Assembly (NCBI RefSeq): GCF_001310275.1
Contig: NZ_LGYZ01000055.1
Coordinates: forward strand, 1-42,648
DNA from: Nocardia arizonensis
GTDB taxonomy: Bacteria; Actinomycetota; Actinomycetes; Mycobacteriales; Mycobacteriaceae
Direction: 5' to 3'
Length of the DNA: 42,648 bases
The position numbers and the translations under genes were made by a program. Of this stretch, positions 29,155 to 38,247 are shown one piece after another. The notes beneath the pieces were generated by a model that had not been told where the DNA came from, ran no database searches, and saw only the letters and a list, made by a program, of their open reading frames with translations. Position 1 is the stretch's first letter. Each line of letters begins with the position of its first letter.

Positions 29155-31011
29155 GTGCCGATTGCTTCAGATCCGGCCTCGACGCCGGTGCCTGAGTACG
29201 CCGCATGGCGTAAGGGAGTGGCCGGCGTGCTGGCGAAGGCCCGCAGGGTCGACATCGCCGATCTGCCGGAGGAACCCGAGCAGTTGCTCGCGGAGACGAC
29301 CTACGACGGCCTGACCGTCGCTCCCCTGTATACCCGTCGCGACGAATTGCCGGAACAGCCCCTGCCGGGGCGCTTCCCGTTCGTGCGCGGCCGCGACGCC
29401 ACCCGCGACATCCATCGCGGCTGGTTCGTGACCGCGCCGGTCACCGCGACCGACGGGGCGAGCGCCAACCGCGAGATCCTGGCGGGTCTGGAGAACGGCC
29501 TGAGCGCGGTCCGGTTGACCGCGGGCGAGGGCGGCGTGCCGGTCGCGGACCTGTCCGCGGCGCTGTCGGGACTGCTCTTCGAACTCGCGCCGCTGAGCCT
29601 GCGCGCGGGCACATCGGTCACCGAGGCCGCCGCGCGGATCTTCGCCGCGCTGGACGACTACCAGACCCCCGACCGCTCCGCCATCGCGGTCGGTCTCGGC
29701 GCGGCGCCGCTGACCAGCCGATTCGCGGGCAGCGCCGATATCGACCTCGCCGAGGCGGCGACACTGGCCGACTCCGCCATCGCGCGCCCGGAGACGGTGC
29801 GCGCGATCACCGTGGACGGCACCGTCTTCCACGACGCGGGCGCCTCCGACGCCCAGGAACTCGGCGCCGCGGTCGCGGCCGGACTCGAATACCTGCGCGC
29901 GCTCATCCCGGGCCGCGATATGGCCGATGTGCTCGGCCAGCTGGAATTCCGCCTCGCCGCCACCGACGACCAGTTCGCCACCATCGCCAAATTCCGTGCG
30001 GCCCGCCAACTCTGGGCCCGGGTCGCGCAGGTCTGCGGTGCGCCCGATTTCGGCGACGCGCCCCAGCACGCCGTCACCTCCGCGGCCATGATGACCCAGC
30101 GTGATCCGTGGGTGAACATGCTGCGCACCACCCTCGCCGCGTTCGGCGCGGGTGTCGGCGGCGCGGATACCGTCACCGTGCTGCCCTTCGACGCCGCACT
30201 GCCCGCCGGTGAACTGGGCGTCTCGCGGTCCTTCGCCGACCGCATGGCGCGCAACACCCAGCTGCTGCTGCTCGAGGAATCGCATCTGGGTCACGTCCGC
30301 GATCCCGGCGCGGGCTCCTGGTATGTCGAGGAACTGACCTCGGCGCTCGCGGGCGCCGCGTGGACGTTCATGCGCGAGATCGAGGCCGCGGGCGGCTGTT
30401 CGGCCGCGCTGGAATCGGGATGGCTGGCCGAGCGCATCGGCGAGACCGCCGCGAAACGCGGCGCCGACGTGGCGCACCGGCGGTTCGCGGTCACCGGCGT
30501 CAACGAGTTCCCGAATCTGGCCGAGAAGCCGCTGTCGGAGGCGGCGCGCGCGGGTGGTCTCGCCACCCGCTACGGCGCGGCCTTCGAGGCACTGCGCGAT
30601 CGCTCCGACGCGTATCTGGCGGCGCGCGGATCGCGGCCGAAGGCGCTGCTGGTGCCGCTGGGCACGGTGGCCGAACACAATGTGCGGGTCACCTTCGTCG
30701 CCAACCTGCTCGCCTCCGGCGGTATCGAATCCGTCAACCCGGGTCCGCTCGCGGCCGACGGCCTCGGCGCGGCCGTCGCCGAGGCGGGCGCGACGATCGC
30801 GGTGCTGTGCGGATCGGACGCGCGCTACGCCGACGAGGCGGGCGCGGCCGTCGACGCACTGCGTGCCGCGGGCGTGCGGACCGTACTGCTCGCGGGCGCG
30901 GCGAAGGCCGTCGCCGAGCTGAGCGAGAGCCGTCGCCCCGATGGATACCTCGCCGCGAAGATCGACGCGGTCGCGGCGTTGTCGGACCTACTGGAGAAGG
31001 TGGGAGCCTGA
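29155..31011 (+). CDS. mutA: Methylmalonyl-CoA mutase small subunit
   Basis: A 618-residue beta (small) subunit of the adenosylcobalamin-dependent mutase that converts methylmalonyl-CoA and succinyl-CoA, linking propionate, odd-chain and cholesterol breakdown to the TCA cycle. It has the mutase TIM-barrel-like domain (about 1-470, with [10 protein letters not shown] near 78-87, [42 protein letters not shown]) and a degenerate C-terminal cobalamin-like domain. The His of the DxHxxG motif survives only as AEHNVR, so this subunit should not bind cobalamin. The start is GTG 29155, with GAGGGA upstream. The stop overlaps the mutB ATG (TGATG), enforcing balanced synthesis. It is the counterpart of Rv1492. 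Confidence 0.96.
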   Translation: MPIASDPASTPVPEYAAWRKGVAGVLAKARRVDIADLPEEPEQLLAETTYDGLTVAPLYTRRDELPEQPLPGRFPFVRGRDATRDIHRGWFVTAPVTATDGASANREILAGLENGLSAVRLTAGEGGVPVADLSAALSGLLFELAPLSLRAGTSVTEAAARIFAALDDYQTPDRSAIAVGLGAAPLTSRFAGSADIDLAEAATLADSAIARPETVRAITVDGTVFHDAGASDAQELGAAVAAGLEYLRALIPGRDMADVLGQLEFRLAATDDQFATIAKFRAARQLWARVAQVCGAPDFGDAPQHAVTSAAMMTQRDPWVNMLRTTLAAFGAGVGGADTVTVLPFDAALPAGELGVSRSFADRMARNTQLLLLEESHLGHVRDPGAGSWYVEELTSALAGAAWTFMREIEAAGGCSAALESGWLAERIGETAAKRGADVAHRRFAVTGVNEFPNLAEKPLSEAARAGGLATRYGAAFEALRDRSDAYLAARGSRPKALLVPLGTVAEHNVRVTFVANLLASGGIESVNPGPLAADGLGAAVAEAGATIAVLCGSDARYADEAGAAVDALRAAGVRTVLLAGAAKAVAELSESRRPDGYLAAKIDAVAALSDLLEKVGA

Positions 31012-33275
31012 TGACCACGCGCGAAGTCGGCCATGTGATCGGCAGTTTCGCCGATGTGCCACTGCACGAGCACGCCCCCGAACCCGCAGCGGTCGACGCC
31101 GCGGACGTGGCGGAGTTCGTCGCCGAGGCCGCGGCCGCCAACCACCACACACCGGAACAACTCGTCTGGTCCACGCCCGAGGGCATCGACGTAGCGCCGG
31201 TGTTCACCAAGGCCGATCGCGACGCCGTGGTGGCCGAGGGCTATCCGCTCGACAGCGTGCCGGGTGTCGCGCCGTTCGTGCGCGGACCGTACCCGACCAT
31301 GTACGTCAACCAGCCGTGGACGATTCGCCAGTACGCCGGATTCTCCACCGCCGCCGACTCCAACGCCTTCTACCGCCGCAATCTCCAGGCGGGGCAGAAG
31401 GGTCTTTCGGTGGCCTTCGACCTCGCCACCCACCGCGGCTACGACTCCGACCATCCGCGCGTGCAGGGCGATGTCGGCATGGCGGGCGTGGCGATCGACT
31501 CGATCCTCGACATGCGCCAGCTCTTCGATCACATTCCGCTGGACCAGGTCTCGGTGTCGATGACCATGAACGGCGCGGTGCTGCCGATCCTGGCGCTGTA
31601 CGTGGTCGCCGCCGAGGAGCAGGGCGTCGCCCCCGAACAGCTGGCCGGAACCATTCAGAACGACATTCTGAAGGAGTTCATGGTCCGCAACACCTACATC
31701 TACCCGCCCAAGCCCTCGATGCGGATCATCTCCGACATCTTCGCCTACACCAGCGCGAAGATGCCGAAGTTCAACTCGATCTCCATCTCCGGCTACCACA
31801 TCCAGGAGGCGGGCGCGACCGCCGACCTGGAGCTGGCCTACACCCTCGCCGACGGCGTGGAATACATCCGGGCCGGCATCGACGCGGGCATGGAGGTGGA
31901 CAAGTTCGCGCCGCGCCTGTCGTTCTTCTGGGCGATCGGCATGAACTTCTTCATGGAGGTCGCGAAACTGCGCGCGGGACGGCTGCTCTGGAGCGAGCTG
32001 GTCGCGAAGTTCAACCCCAAGAGCGCGAAATCGCTGTCGCTGCGCACCCATTCGCAGACCTCGGGCTGGTCGCTGACCGCGCAGGACGCCTACAACAATG
32101 TGGCGCGCACCTGCATCGAGGCGATGGCCGCGACCCAGGGCCACACCCAGTCGCTGCACACCAACGCGCTCGACGAGGCGCTGGCGCTGCCAACGGACTT
32201 CTCCGCGCGTATCGCCCGCAACACCCAGCTGCTCATCCAGCAGGAGTCCAACACCACCCGGCCGATCGACCCGTGGGGCGGCTCGTACTACGTCGAGTGG
32301 CTGACCCATCAGCTGGCCAACCGCGCCCGCGCCCACATCGCCGAGGTCGAGGCGCACGGCGGTATGGCCCAGGCCATCGGCGAGGGCATCCCGAAACTGC
32401 GCATCGAGGAGGCCGCCGCCCGCACGCAGGCGCGCATCGACACCGGTCAGCAACCGGTGATCGGTGTCAACAAGTACCAGGTCGAAGAGGACCAGCAGGT
32501 CGAGGTCCTCAAGGTCGAGAACTCCCGGGTGCGCGCCGAGCAGATCGAGAAGTTGCGGCGTCTGCGCGCGGAACGGGATCCGGCCGCGGTCGAGCGGGCA
32601 CTGAACGAACTGACCCGCGCCGCGGCCTCCGCCGAGGGCGGAATGCACAACAACCTGATGGCGCTGGCCATCGACGCCGCGCGCGCCAAGGCCACCGTCG
32701 GCGAGATCTCCGACGCGCTCGAGAAGGTGTACGGCAGGCACCAGGCCGAGATCCGTACCCTGTCGGGTGTGTACCGCGACGAGGCAGGCAAGGTCACCAA
32801 CATCACCACCGCGAGCGAGCTCGTCGAGGAATTCGCCGAGGCCGAGGGCCGTCGTCCGCGCATCCTCGTCGCGAAGATGGGCCAGGACGGACACGACCGA
32901 GGGCAGAAGGTGATCGCCACCGCCTTCGCCGATCTCGGCTTCGACGTCGACGTGGGCCCGCTGTTCCAGACCCCGGAAGAGGTGGCGCAGCAGGCGGCCG
33001 ACAACGACGTGCACGTCGTCGGTGTGTCCTCGCTGGCGGCGGGCCACCTCACGCTGGTGCCCGCCCTGCGGCAGGCACTGGCCGATGTCGGTCGCCCCGA
33101 CATCATGGTCATCGTCGGCGGCGTCATTCCGCCCGGTGACTTCGAGGAGCTGTATCGGGCCGGTGCGGCGGCGATCTTCCCGCCGGGCACCGTGATCGCC
33201 GACGCGGCGATCGACCTGCTGAAAAAGCTCGGGTCCGAACTCGGCCACGGCAGCGAAGCCGCCACCGCCGAATGA
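31011..33275 (+). CDS. mutB: Methylmalonyl-CoA mutase large (catalytic) subunit
   Basis: A 754-residue catalytic alpha subunit. The N-terminal substrate barrel has [45 protein letters not shown] and the C-terminal barrel strand [16 protein letters not shown]. The C-terminal domain binds adenosylcobalamin through Asp626-x-His628-xx-Gly631 (DGHDRG), followed by [11 protein letters not shown] and [10 protein letters not shown]. All hallmark residues are in place, so the enzyme should be active. It starts on the last base of the mutA stop and overlaps meaB by 4 nt. It is the counterpart of Rv1493. Confidence 0.98.
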   Translation: MTTREVGHVIGSFADVPLHEHAPEPAAVDAADVAEFVAEAAAANHHTPEQLVWSTPEGIDVAPVFTKADRDAVVAEGYPLDSVPGVAPFVRGPYPTMYVNQPWTIRQYAGFSTAADSNAFYRRNLQAGQKGLSVAFDLATHRGYDSDHPRVQGDVGMAGVAIDSILDMRQLFDHIPLDQVSVSMTMNGAVLPILALYVVAAEEQGVAPEQLAGTIQNDILKEFMVRNTYIYPPKPSMRIISDIFAYTSAKMPKFNSISISGYHIQEAGATADLELAYTLADGVEYIRAGIDAGMEVDKFAPRLSFFWAIGMNFFMEVAKLRAGRLLWSELVAKFNPKSAKSLSLRTHSQTSGWSLTAQDAYNNVARTCIEAMAATQGHTQSLHTNALDEALALPTDFSARIARNTQLLIQQESNTTRPIDPWGGSYYVEWLTHQLANRARAHIAEVEAHGGMAQAIGEGIPKLRIEEAAARTQARIDTGQQPVIGVNKYQVEEDQQVEVLKVENSRVRAEQIEKLRRLRAERDPAAVERALNELTRAAASAEGGMHNNLMALAIDAARAKATVGEISDALEKVYGRHQAEIRTLSGVYRDEAGKVTNITTASELVEEFAEAEGRRPRILVAKMGQDGHDRGQKVIATAFADLGFDVDVGPLFQTPEEVAQQAADNDVHVVGVSSLAAGHLTLVPALRQALADVGRPDIMVIVGGVIPPGDFEELYRAGAAAIFPPGTVIADAAIDLLKKLGSELGHGSEAATAE

Positions 33276-34312
33276 GCGAGGCAGGTTCGGCCACTCCGCA
33301 ACGGGTGGCCGCACGTCGGACCGTCGATGTCGACGCACTCGCCGCGGCGGTCCGGTCCAATGACCGGGCCGCCCTGGCGCGGGCCATCACCCTCGTCGAA
33401 TCCACCCGGTCCGACCACCGGGCGCTGGCCCAGCGGCTGCTGCTGGCACTGACTCCGCAGGCGGGGGATTCGGCCACCGCGGTGTCCAACCGCGTCGGCA
33501 TCACGGGCGTGCCGGGCGTGGGCAAGTCGACCTTCATCGACGCGCTCGGCATGGACCTCATCGGCAAGGGGCATCGGGTGGCGGTACTGGCCGTCGACCC
33601 GTCCTCCACTCGCACCGGCGGCTCCATCCTCGGTGACAAGACCCGCATGGCCCGGCTCTCACTGGAACGCGATGCCTTCATCCGCCCCTCGCCGACCGCG
33701 GGCACGCTCGGCGGTGTGGCCAAGGCCACCCGCGAGACCATCGTGCTGCTGGAAGCGGCCGGTTACGACGTGATCCTGGTGGAGACGGTCGGTGTCGGGC
33801 AGTCCGAGGTCACCGTCGCCAACATGGTCGACGTCTTCTGCTTCCTGACCCTGGCCCGCACCGGAGACCAGTTGCAGGGCATCAAGAAGGGCGTGCTGGA
33901 ACTCGCGGATCTGGTCGCGGTGAACAAGGCCGACGGCAAACACGAGATCGAGGCCAAGGCCGCGGCCCGCGAACTCGCGGGCGCGCTGCGGCTGATCCAT
34001 CCGCATGACGCGCTGTGGCGTCCGCCGGTGCTCACCATGAGCGGTCTCGAGGGAGTGGGCCTCGACAAGTTCTGGGACACCGTCCTCGAGCACCGCCGGG
34101 TGCTCACCGACGCGGGGGAGTTCGACGAGAAGCGTCGTCGCCAGCAGGTCGACTGGACCTGGACCATGGTCAACGATCAGCTGCTGCGCCGCCTCGCCGA
34201 GAATCCGCGGGTGAAAGCCCTGCGCGCGGGAATCGAACAGCAGGTCAGGGAGGGCACGCTGACGGCCGCCCTGGCCGCCGAACAGATCCTCGACGCCTTC
34301 GACGGTTCCTGA
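33272..34312 (+). CDS. meaB: Methylmalonyl-CoA mutase-associated GTPase MeaB
   Basis: A 346-residue G3E-family GTPase that loads adenosylcobalamin into methylmalonyl-CoA mutase and protects it from inactivation. The P-loop GVPGVGKST is at 79-87. It is followed by [22 protein letters not shown] (switch region, about 108-129), ETVGVGQSE, and the guanine-specificity motif NKAD. The C-terminal helical dimerisation region is complete. The ATG overlaps the mutB stop (ATGA). In M. tuberculosis the mazEF4 toxin-antitoxin pair separates mutB from this gene (Rv1496); here there is no insertion. Confidence 0.96.
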   Translation: MSEAGSATPQRVAARRTVDVDALAAAVRSNDRAALARAITLVESTRSDHRALAQRLLLALTPQAGDSATAVSNRVGITGVPGVGKSTFIDALGMDLIGKGHRVAVLAVDPSSTRTGGSILGDKTRMARLSLERDAFIRPSPTAGTLGGVAKATRETIVLLEAAGYDVILVETVGVGQSEVTVANMVDVFCFLTLARTGDQLQGIKKGVLELADLVAVNKADGKHEIEAKAAARELAGALRLIHPHDALWRPPVLTMSGLEGVGLDKFWDTVLEHRRVLTDAGEFDEKRRRQQVDWTWTMVNDQLLRRLAENPRVKALRAGIEQQVREGTLTAALAAEQILDAFDGS

Positions 34313-34329
34313 TCCGGTCGGCGGCGGCC

Positions 34330-34351
34330 GATGACGGAATGATGACGGAAT
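34330..34351. repeat. 11-bp tandem duplication in a convergent gap
   Basis: GATGACGGAAT occurs twice in a row (34330-34340 and 34341-34351) between the meaB stop and the stop of the convergent MBL-fold gene. Just downstream, short overlapping GGGC/GCCC stems lie around 34354-34377 and might end transcription, but none is strong. Confidence 0.7.
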
Positions 34352-34382
34352 CCTGGGCTTCGCCGCCCTTTCGGGCACCGGG

Positions 34383-35327
34383 TCAGACGTCGGTGCCCGT
34401 GCCTAGCGCGACGGCGGCATCGTGATCGTGGGTGGGCACGACGCGGACGGTGTGCCGGGCCAGATGCAGTCGGTGCAGGGTCTTGAAGGTCATATCGCGG
34501 TCGACATCGACGAATTCGCCTGGGAAGCTTGCCTTCTGGCGGATTTCATCGATCTGGACGCGATGCCAGGCCGCATCGCCCGCCAGCAGCACCCAGCCGC
34601 GTTCGGTGTGGGCGAGCACGCCTACGCTGCCGGGGGTGTGGCCGGCGAGATCCACCAGGAGGACCGAGCCGTCACCGAACAGGTCGTGGCTGCGGGTGAA
34701 GGTGAGCACGGGCGGGCCGTCGAGATCGTAGTGCGTCGTCTCGCGCTCCCGCAGCGCGTCGCGCACACCGCCGACCGGTGCGACCGGCCCGGTCGACACC
34801 CACTCGTGTTCGACGCGGTGCAGCCGCACCGCGAGTCCCGGCAGATCCAGCAGACCGCAGACATGATCCCAGTGGGCATGGGTCGGCAGCGCGAAATCCA
34901 CGGTGGCCGGGTCGGCGAATTCGCGCAGCGCCTCGATGGTCGGCACGGTGGTGCTGGGCGGGCGCACCAACGGCCGCAGGATGGCGGGTAATTGCGCGAT
35001 GGCCCGGTCGGCGACGTCGGTGCAGATCGCCGGATCGACGAGGAATCGCGCCTCGGGGTGGGTGAGGACGAACGTGGTCATGGAATTCGCGAGCCGCCGC
35101 GGCCGCAGGACGCCCTCGGCCACGCCGTAGGTCGGCACCGGCCGCGGCACCTGCCGCAACGCGGTGATCCGCACCGTGCGCGCGGGATTCGGCAGTCCGG
35201 CGTCGGTGATGGTGCGCAGGAAACGTTGATCGGCGGGGCGCGGCCGGACCAGACCGGTCAGCAGACCGCCCACCGCGGCACAGCAGTCGAACAAGCTCGG
35301 ACTGGACACCGGATCGGTTGCAGGCAT
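34383..35327 (-). CDS. MBL-fold metallohydrolase
   Basis: A 314-residue metallo-beta-lactamase-fold hydrolase. The zinc ligands are visible: THAHWDH at 149-155, His230 in LAGHTPGS, Asp251 in AGDAAW, and His300 in PTHDHD. The fold is preceded by about 70 residues rich in Arg and Pro, which may be an extra N-terminal segment. The general layout resembles lactonase or glyoxalase II-type enzymes; the substrate cannot be read from sequence. ATG 35327 is preferred over a GTG/ATG further upstream because GGGA lies 7 nt before it. It is single in its transcription unit, convergent with meaB. Confidence 0.85.
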   Translation of the reverse strand: MPATDPVSSPSLFDCCAAVGGLLTGLVRPRPADQRFLRTITDAGLPNPARTVRITALRQVPRPVPTYGVAEGVLRPRRLANSMTTFVLTHPEARFLVDPAICTDVADRAIAQLPAILRPLVRPPSTTVPTIEALREFADPATVDFALPTHAHWDHVCGLLDLPGLAVRLHRVEHEWVSTGPVAPVGGVRDALRERETTHYDLDGPPVLTFTRSHDLFGDGSVLLVDLAGHTPGSVGVLAHTERGWVLLAGDAAWHRVQIDEIRQKASFPGEFVDVDRDMTFKTLHRLHLARHTVRVVPTHDHDAAVALGTGTDV

Positions 35328-35416
35328 CGACACATCCCGAAGTATCGTCCACCGCACCGATATCACGCCAGCGGCGTGATCCTCGCCGGATCGCCCACAC
35401 CGCGCGCGGGGGGACC

Positions 35417-35983
35417 TCAGCTGCCCGCGGGCAGCAGCGGCACCACGGCCTCGGCGATCTCGGTGGCATTGTCACAGGGGGACAGTTTGCGCGGATGGGC
35501 GGCGCGGGGGTCGTCGACGAGAATGTAGAGGGAGCCGCTGGTCATCTCCACATTCACCGTGCAGCCGCCGGGCATATCGGGTCTTGCCTGGTACCGCAAT
35601 GCCTTCCTGCCGTTGATGGTGGTGGCCGTGGCGGAGGGGAACTTCTCATGGACCTGCGCCAGCGTGCCGTTGGTCGTCTGGACGGTGAAGCTGTAGCGCG
35701 TCTGGGCCAGATAGGCGCAGCCCTGCCAGACGACCCCGCCGGTCGTCGTTTGCTTCCGCTCGGGAGCGCGCGCGTCCCATTGGTGTTCGGCGAGGAACTG
35801 CTGGGTGAGAGCCGCGCACGGGTCGAAGGCGGTACTCGCACCGGACGTGGCCGCCGGCGCGGTATTCGTGGTCGTCACCGGCGTAGGGTTGCCGCTCTCG
35901 TCGCAGGCGGTGGCGAGTAGCAGCGTCGAGGTGATCGCAGCGCCCGAAGCGAGTATCCGTGCGTACGGCCGAAACTCGGTCAT
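35417..35983 (-). CDS. DUF3558 family lipoprotein
   Basis: A 188-residue lipoprotein with lipobox LATAC (Cys27) after a hydrophobic signal segment, a Thr/Ala-rich linker (30-52), and a DUF3558 domain (54-188). FDPCAALT at the domain start and the paired cysteines (CAALT, GCAYL, GGCTV, SPCDNA) are typical of the family. DUF3558 lipoproteins are abundant in mycolate actinobacteria; their function is unknown. Its ATG overlaps the stop of the small upstream gene (ATGA), so both are translated from one message. Confidence 0.87.
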   Translation of the reverse strand: MTEFRPYARILASGAAITSTLLLATACDESGNPTPVTTTNTAPAATSGASTAFDPCAALTQQFLAEHQWDARAPERKQTTTGGVVWQGCAYLAQTRYSFTVQTTNGTLAQVHEKFPSATATTINGRKALRYQARPDMPGGCTVNVEMTSGSLYILVDDPRAAHPRKLSPCDNATEIAEAVVPLLPAGS

Positions 35984-36369
35984 ACGTGGATCTCCCGCAG
36001 TCTGCGCGCGAAATCTTCGTCGGTGCGCTCGTAGGTTTCGCGGATGGCGCTGAACAACGCGCGCAAGTCGGTGGCCACGGTGATGTAGTCGCCGATCGTG
36101 TCGTAGGCGTTGTTCGGCCCGCCGAATGCCTTCTCGCGGAACAGTTTCACCAACTCGATGGCCGAGGACAGCCGGGCGTTGCCCTCACCGAGCCCCCATG
36201 CCTCCTTCTCGCCCAGAGACCGCGCGTCCAGCTGGGCGACGATGAGCTCATCGATGAGCTGTTGACACGCGGCATCCAAGTCGATGAAGACCTGCGGTTC
36301 CATCCGCACCCGCAGCGCCCCCGACGCCGCATCCTCCATGAACGCCCCGAACGGGCTCTCCACCGCCAT
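35980..36369 (-). CDS. Small helical protein with type-VII-like tail, partner of the DUF3558 lipoprotein
   Basis: A 129-residue helical protein without signal peptide. Two amphipathic helical stretches (about 27-50 and 64-80) flank a turn with Trp58-Gly59 (AWGLGEG), and the C-terminal helix carries Tyr113-x-x-x-Asp117 (YERTD). WxG-like turns plus YxxxD/E are the marks of ESX (type VII) substrates, so export is possible; the Trp-Gly motif is not canonical and this is only an inference. ATG 36369 has a GGGCGG/GGG-rich site upstream. The coupling to a DUF3558 lipoprotein recalls other such pairs in Nocardia, from memory. Confidence 0.68.
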   Translation of the reverse strand: MAVESPFGAFMEDAASGALRVRMEPQVFIDLDAACQQLIDELIVAQLDARSLGEKEAWGLGEGNARLSSAIELVKLFREKAFGGPNNAYDTIGDYITVATDLRALFSAIRETYERTDEDFARRLREIHV

Positions 36370-36589
36370 CCCGGCCGCCCTTCCACTAGTCGCGTATGCC
36401 CATTGAGACGCATTCGCCCACGCACCGGTTCCATCGAAACACAGATTCGTACGGAAAGGTCGCGTGTCGGCGGCCCGCGGGGACCGGTTCCGCGGCGGGC
36501 TCGGATTCGCAGGGCGGGGGACCTGCGGCCCGGCCGAATTCACTCGAAGTCGGTGTCTGGTTCCCGACCATCCGGTCTGCTCGTCGCGG

Positions 36590-37258
36590 CTACGGACGCG
36601 ATTCCGCGTGGCTCGAGCGCACCACGGCGATACCGATCAGCAGTCGCGCCGCGTGTTCGTCGAAACGCTCCCGCGGCACCGGAATCGAGTCCTCCAGCCA
36701 CGGGCGATAGATGTAGGCCAGACAACCGAAGATGGCATTGGCGTTGAGCACGCTGTCGAGGTGGTCGGGTGCGGGCTGCCGGTAGTCGCCCGCGCCGATC
36801 GTCAATGCGATGGGGGCGGTGAACAATTCGATGAGTTCGTCGGCCCGGGTGCTGAGCGCGGTGGTGGCTTGCGATTCGACGAACATTATGCGCCCGCGCC
36901 GACGATCCTCGGTCAGATGGTCGGTGAACGCCGCGACGCAGTGGCGGAACATGGCGTCGCGGTCGATGGGCGCGGTGGTCAACGCGTCGAGCAGATGGTC
37001 GCGCGCCGCCAGCACCACCGTCTCGAGCACGGTGGTCAGCAGGGCGTCGAGATGGGGGAAGCTCTCGTAGAAATAGCGCTCGGTGAGCCCGGCCTGTCGG
37101 CAGATGCCGCGCATGGAGATGCCGGCGGCGCCGACCGTGCCCATGAGTTCGATGCCCGCCTCGATCAGCTGTTCGCGGCGTGCGGCGACCCGCTGCGCGG
37201 GTGCGAGCCCGCGCCAGCGCCGCATACCGGGGGGCGTTGCGTCCGAATCGGCGACCAT
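36590..37258 (-). CDS. TetR-family regulator of the adjacent oxidoreductase operon
   Basis: A 222-residue regulator. The helix-turn-helix lies at about 46-68 (GISMRGICRQAGLTERYFYESF), followed by a helical ligand-binding domain with a hydrophobic C-terminal half. ATG 37258 has GAGAGG upstream. It is divergent from a four-gene oxidation operon, and the 113-bp gap between them contains an inverted repeat overlapping a strong promoter. It is therefore very probably the local repressor, induced by a substrate of the pathway. The ligand is unknown. Confidence 0.9.
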   Translation of the reverse strand: MVADSDATPPGMRRWRGLAPAQRVAARREQLIEAGIELMGTVGAAGISMRGICRQAGLTERYFYESFPHLDALLTTVLETVVLAARDHLLDALTTAPIDRDAMFRHCVAAFTDHLTEDRRRGRIMFVESQATTALSTRADELIELFTAPIALTIGAGDYRQPAPDHLDSVLNANAIFGCLAYIYRPWLEDSIPVPRERFDEHAARLLIGIAVVRSSHAESRP

Positions 37259-37282
37259 GTCCCGATCCTCTCATACCGAGAA

Positions 37283-37328
37283 GTTGACATCGCATGATGT
37301 TGACATCATTTGATTTCAGCTTTAGATT
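37283..37328 (+). promoter_or_regulatory. Promoter and operator of the oxidoreductase operon
   Basis: TTGACA (37300-37305), 17 bp, then TAGATT (37323-37328) form a good housekeeping promoter. The inverted repeat TGATGT-TG-ACATCA (37295-37308) covers the -35. The 9-mer GTTGACATC occurs twice, at 37283 and 37299, exactly 16 bp apart. A dimeric TetR bound here would block the promoter, and probably also the divergent regulator gene. Confidence 0.65.
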
Positions 37329-37371
37329 CCCAGTGTCCGGTTTCAGCGACGAGACGTGAGGACCACGCGAG

Positions 37372-38247
37372 ATGGGTTCTGCCCCGTATACCGACCAGGC
37401 GCACGCCATCCACGCCCGCGATGTCGAATTCGATTTCGACACGGTGCCGATGCACTACATCCCGGGTGAGGTCATGGCGACCCACATCATCAATGTCATG
37501 CATCTGCTCCTCCCGGAGGGCGAGCGGGCGATGGCGCAGGCCCTGACTGAGGCGCTGCCGCTGATCTCCGACGAGCGGCTGGCCGAGGAGGTCCGCGGAT
37601 TCATCGGCCAGGAATCCATGCACGCCAGTTCGCACGAACGGGCTCGGCGACAGTTGCAGCGGATCGGACTCGACGTCGACTCCATGGTCGAGACCATGTC
37701 CTGGCTGACCGATCGCCTGCTCGGCGACCACGGCCTCACCGGCCGCGCCAAACACGCGTGGCTGTGCGAGCGGCTCGCCCTGTTCGCGGGGATGGAGCAT
37801 TACACCGCGGTCATCGGCGAATGGCTGCTCACCAACGACAAGCTCGAGGCCGCCGGTATGCATCCGGCGATGCTCGACCTGATCCGATGGCACGGTGCCG
37901 AGGAGGTCGAACATCGCAGCGTCGTCTACGACGCCTACATGTACGTCGACGGCAGCTACTCGCGCAAGGCCAGGCAGGCGCTCATCGCCAGTTTCGGACT
38001 CCTTTTCCTGTTCGTCGCCTCGAGCGGCTACCTCTTCGGGCGCGATCCCGAACCCGACAAGGGCCGGTGGTGGCCCGTGCAACTGGCGAGCGCGTCGTTC
38101 CGCGGCGTGATCCCCAGCTTCACCACCTTCTTCACCGAGATACCGCGCTATCTCAGGCCGGGTTTCCATCCCTCGCAACTGGGTCCGATGGACAACGCGC
38201 TGCGCTATCTGGCGCAGTCGCCCGCCGCCCGGGGCACCAAGTCGTGA
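37372..38247 (+). CDS. PF10118 family protein with a diiron-oxygenase-like ligand set
   Basis: A 291-residue protein of the family annotated as predicted metal-dependent hydrolase (PF10118). It is mainly helical and shows a full four-helix diiron pattern: Glu51 (PEGER), Glu81-x-x-His84 (QESMH), Glu142 (GMEHY), and Glu178-x-x-His181 (EEVEH). These six residues equal the ligand set of ferritin-like diiron oxidases, so an oxidase or oxygenase activity is at least as likely as hydrolysis. One hydrophobic segment (about 203-223) could associate with the membrane. The stop overlaps the reductase GTG by 4 nt, consistent with an oxygenase/reductase pair. Confidence 0.85.
   Translation: MGSAPYTDQAHAIHARDVEFDFDTVPMHYIPGEVMATHIINVMHLLLPEGERAMAQALTEALPLISDERLAEEVRGFIGQESMHASSHERARRQLQRIGLDVDSMVETMSWLTDRLLGDHGLTGRAKHAWLCERLALFAGMEHYTAVIGEWLLTNDKLEAAGMHPAMLDLIRWHGAEEVEHRSVVYDAYMYVDGSYSRKARQALIASFGLLFLFVASSGYLFGRDPEPDKGRWWPVQLASASFRGVIPSFTTFFTEIPRYLRPGFHPSQLGPMDNALRYLAQSPAARGTKS

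Noticed and set aside
30825..33338. Long minus-strand open frame across mutB
   Set aside because: It is antisense to a mutase with complete motifs. The composition (Arg, Val, Gly, His) is typical of a GC-bias shadow.
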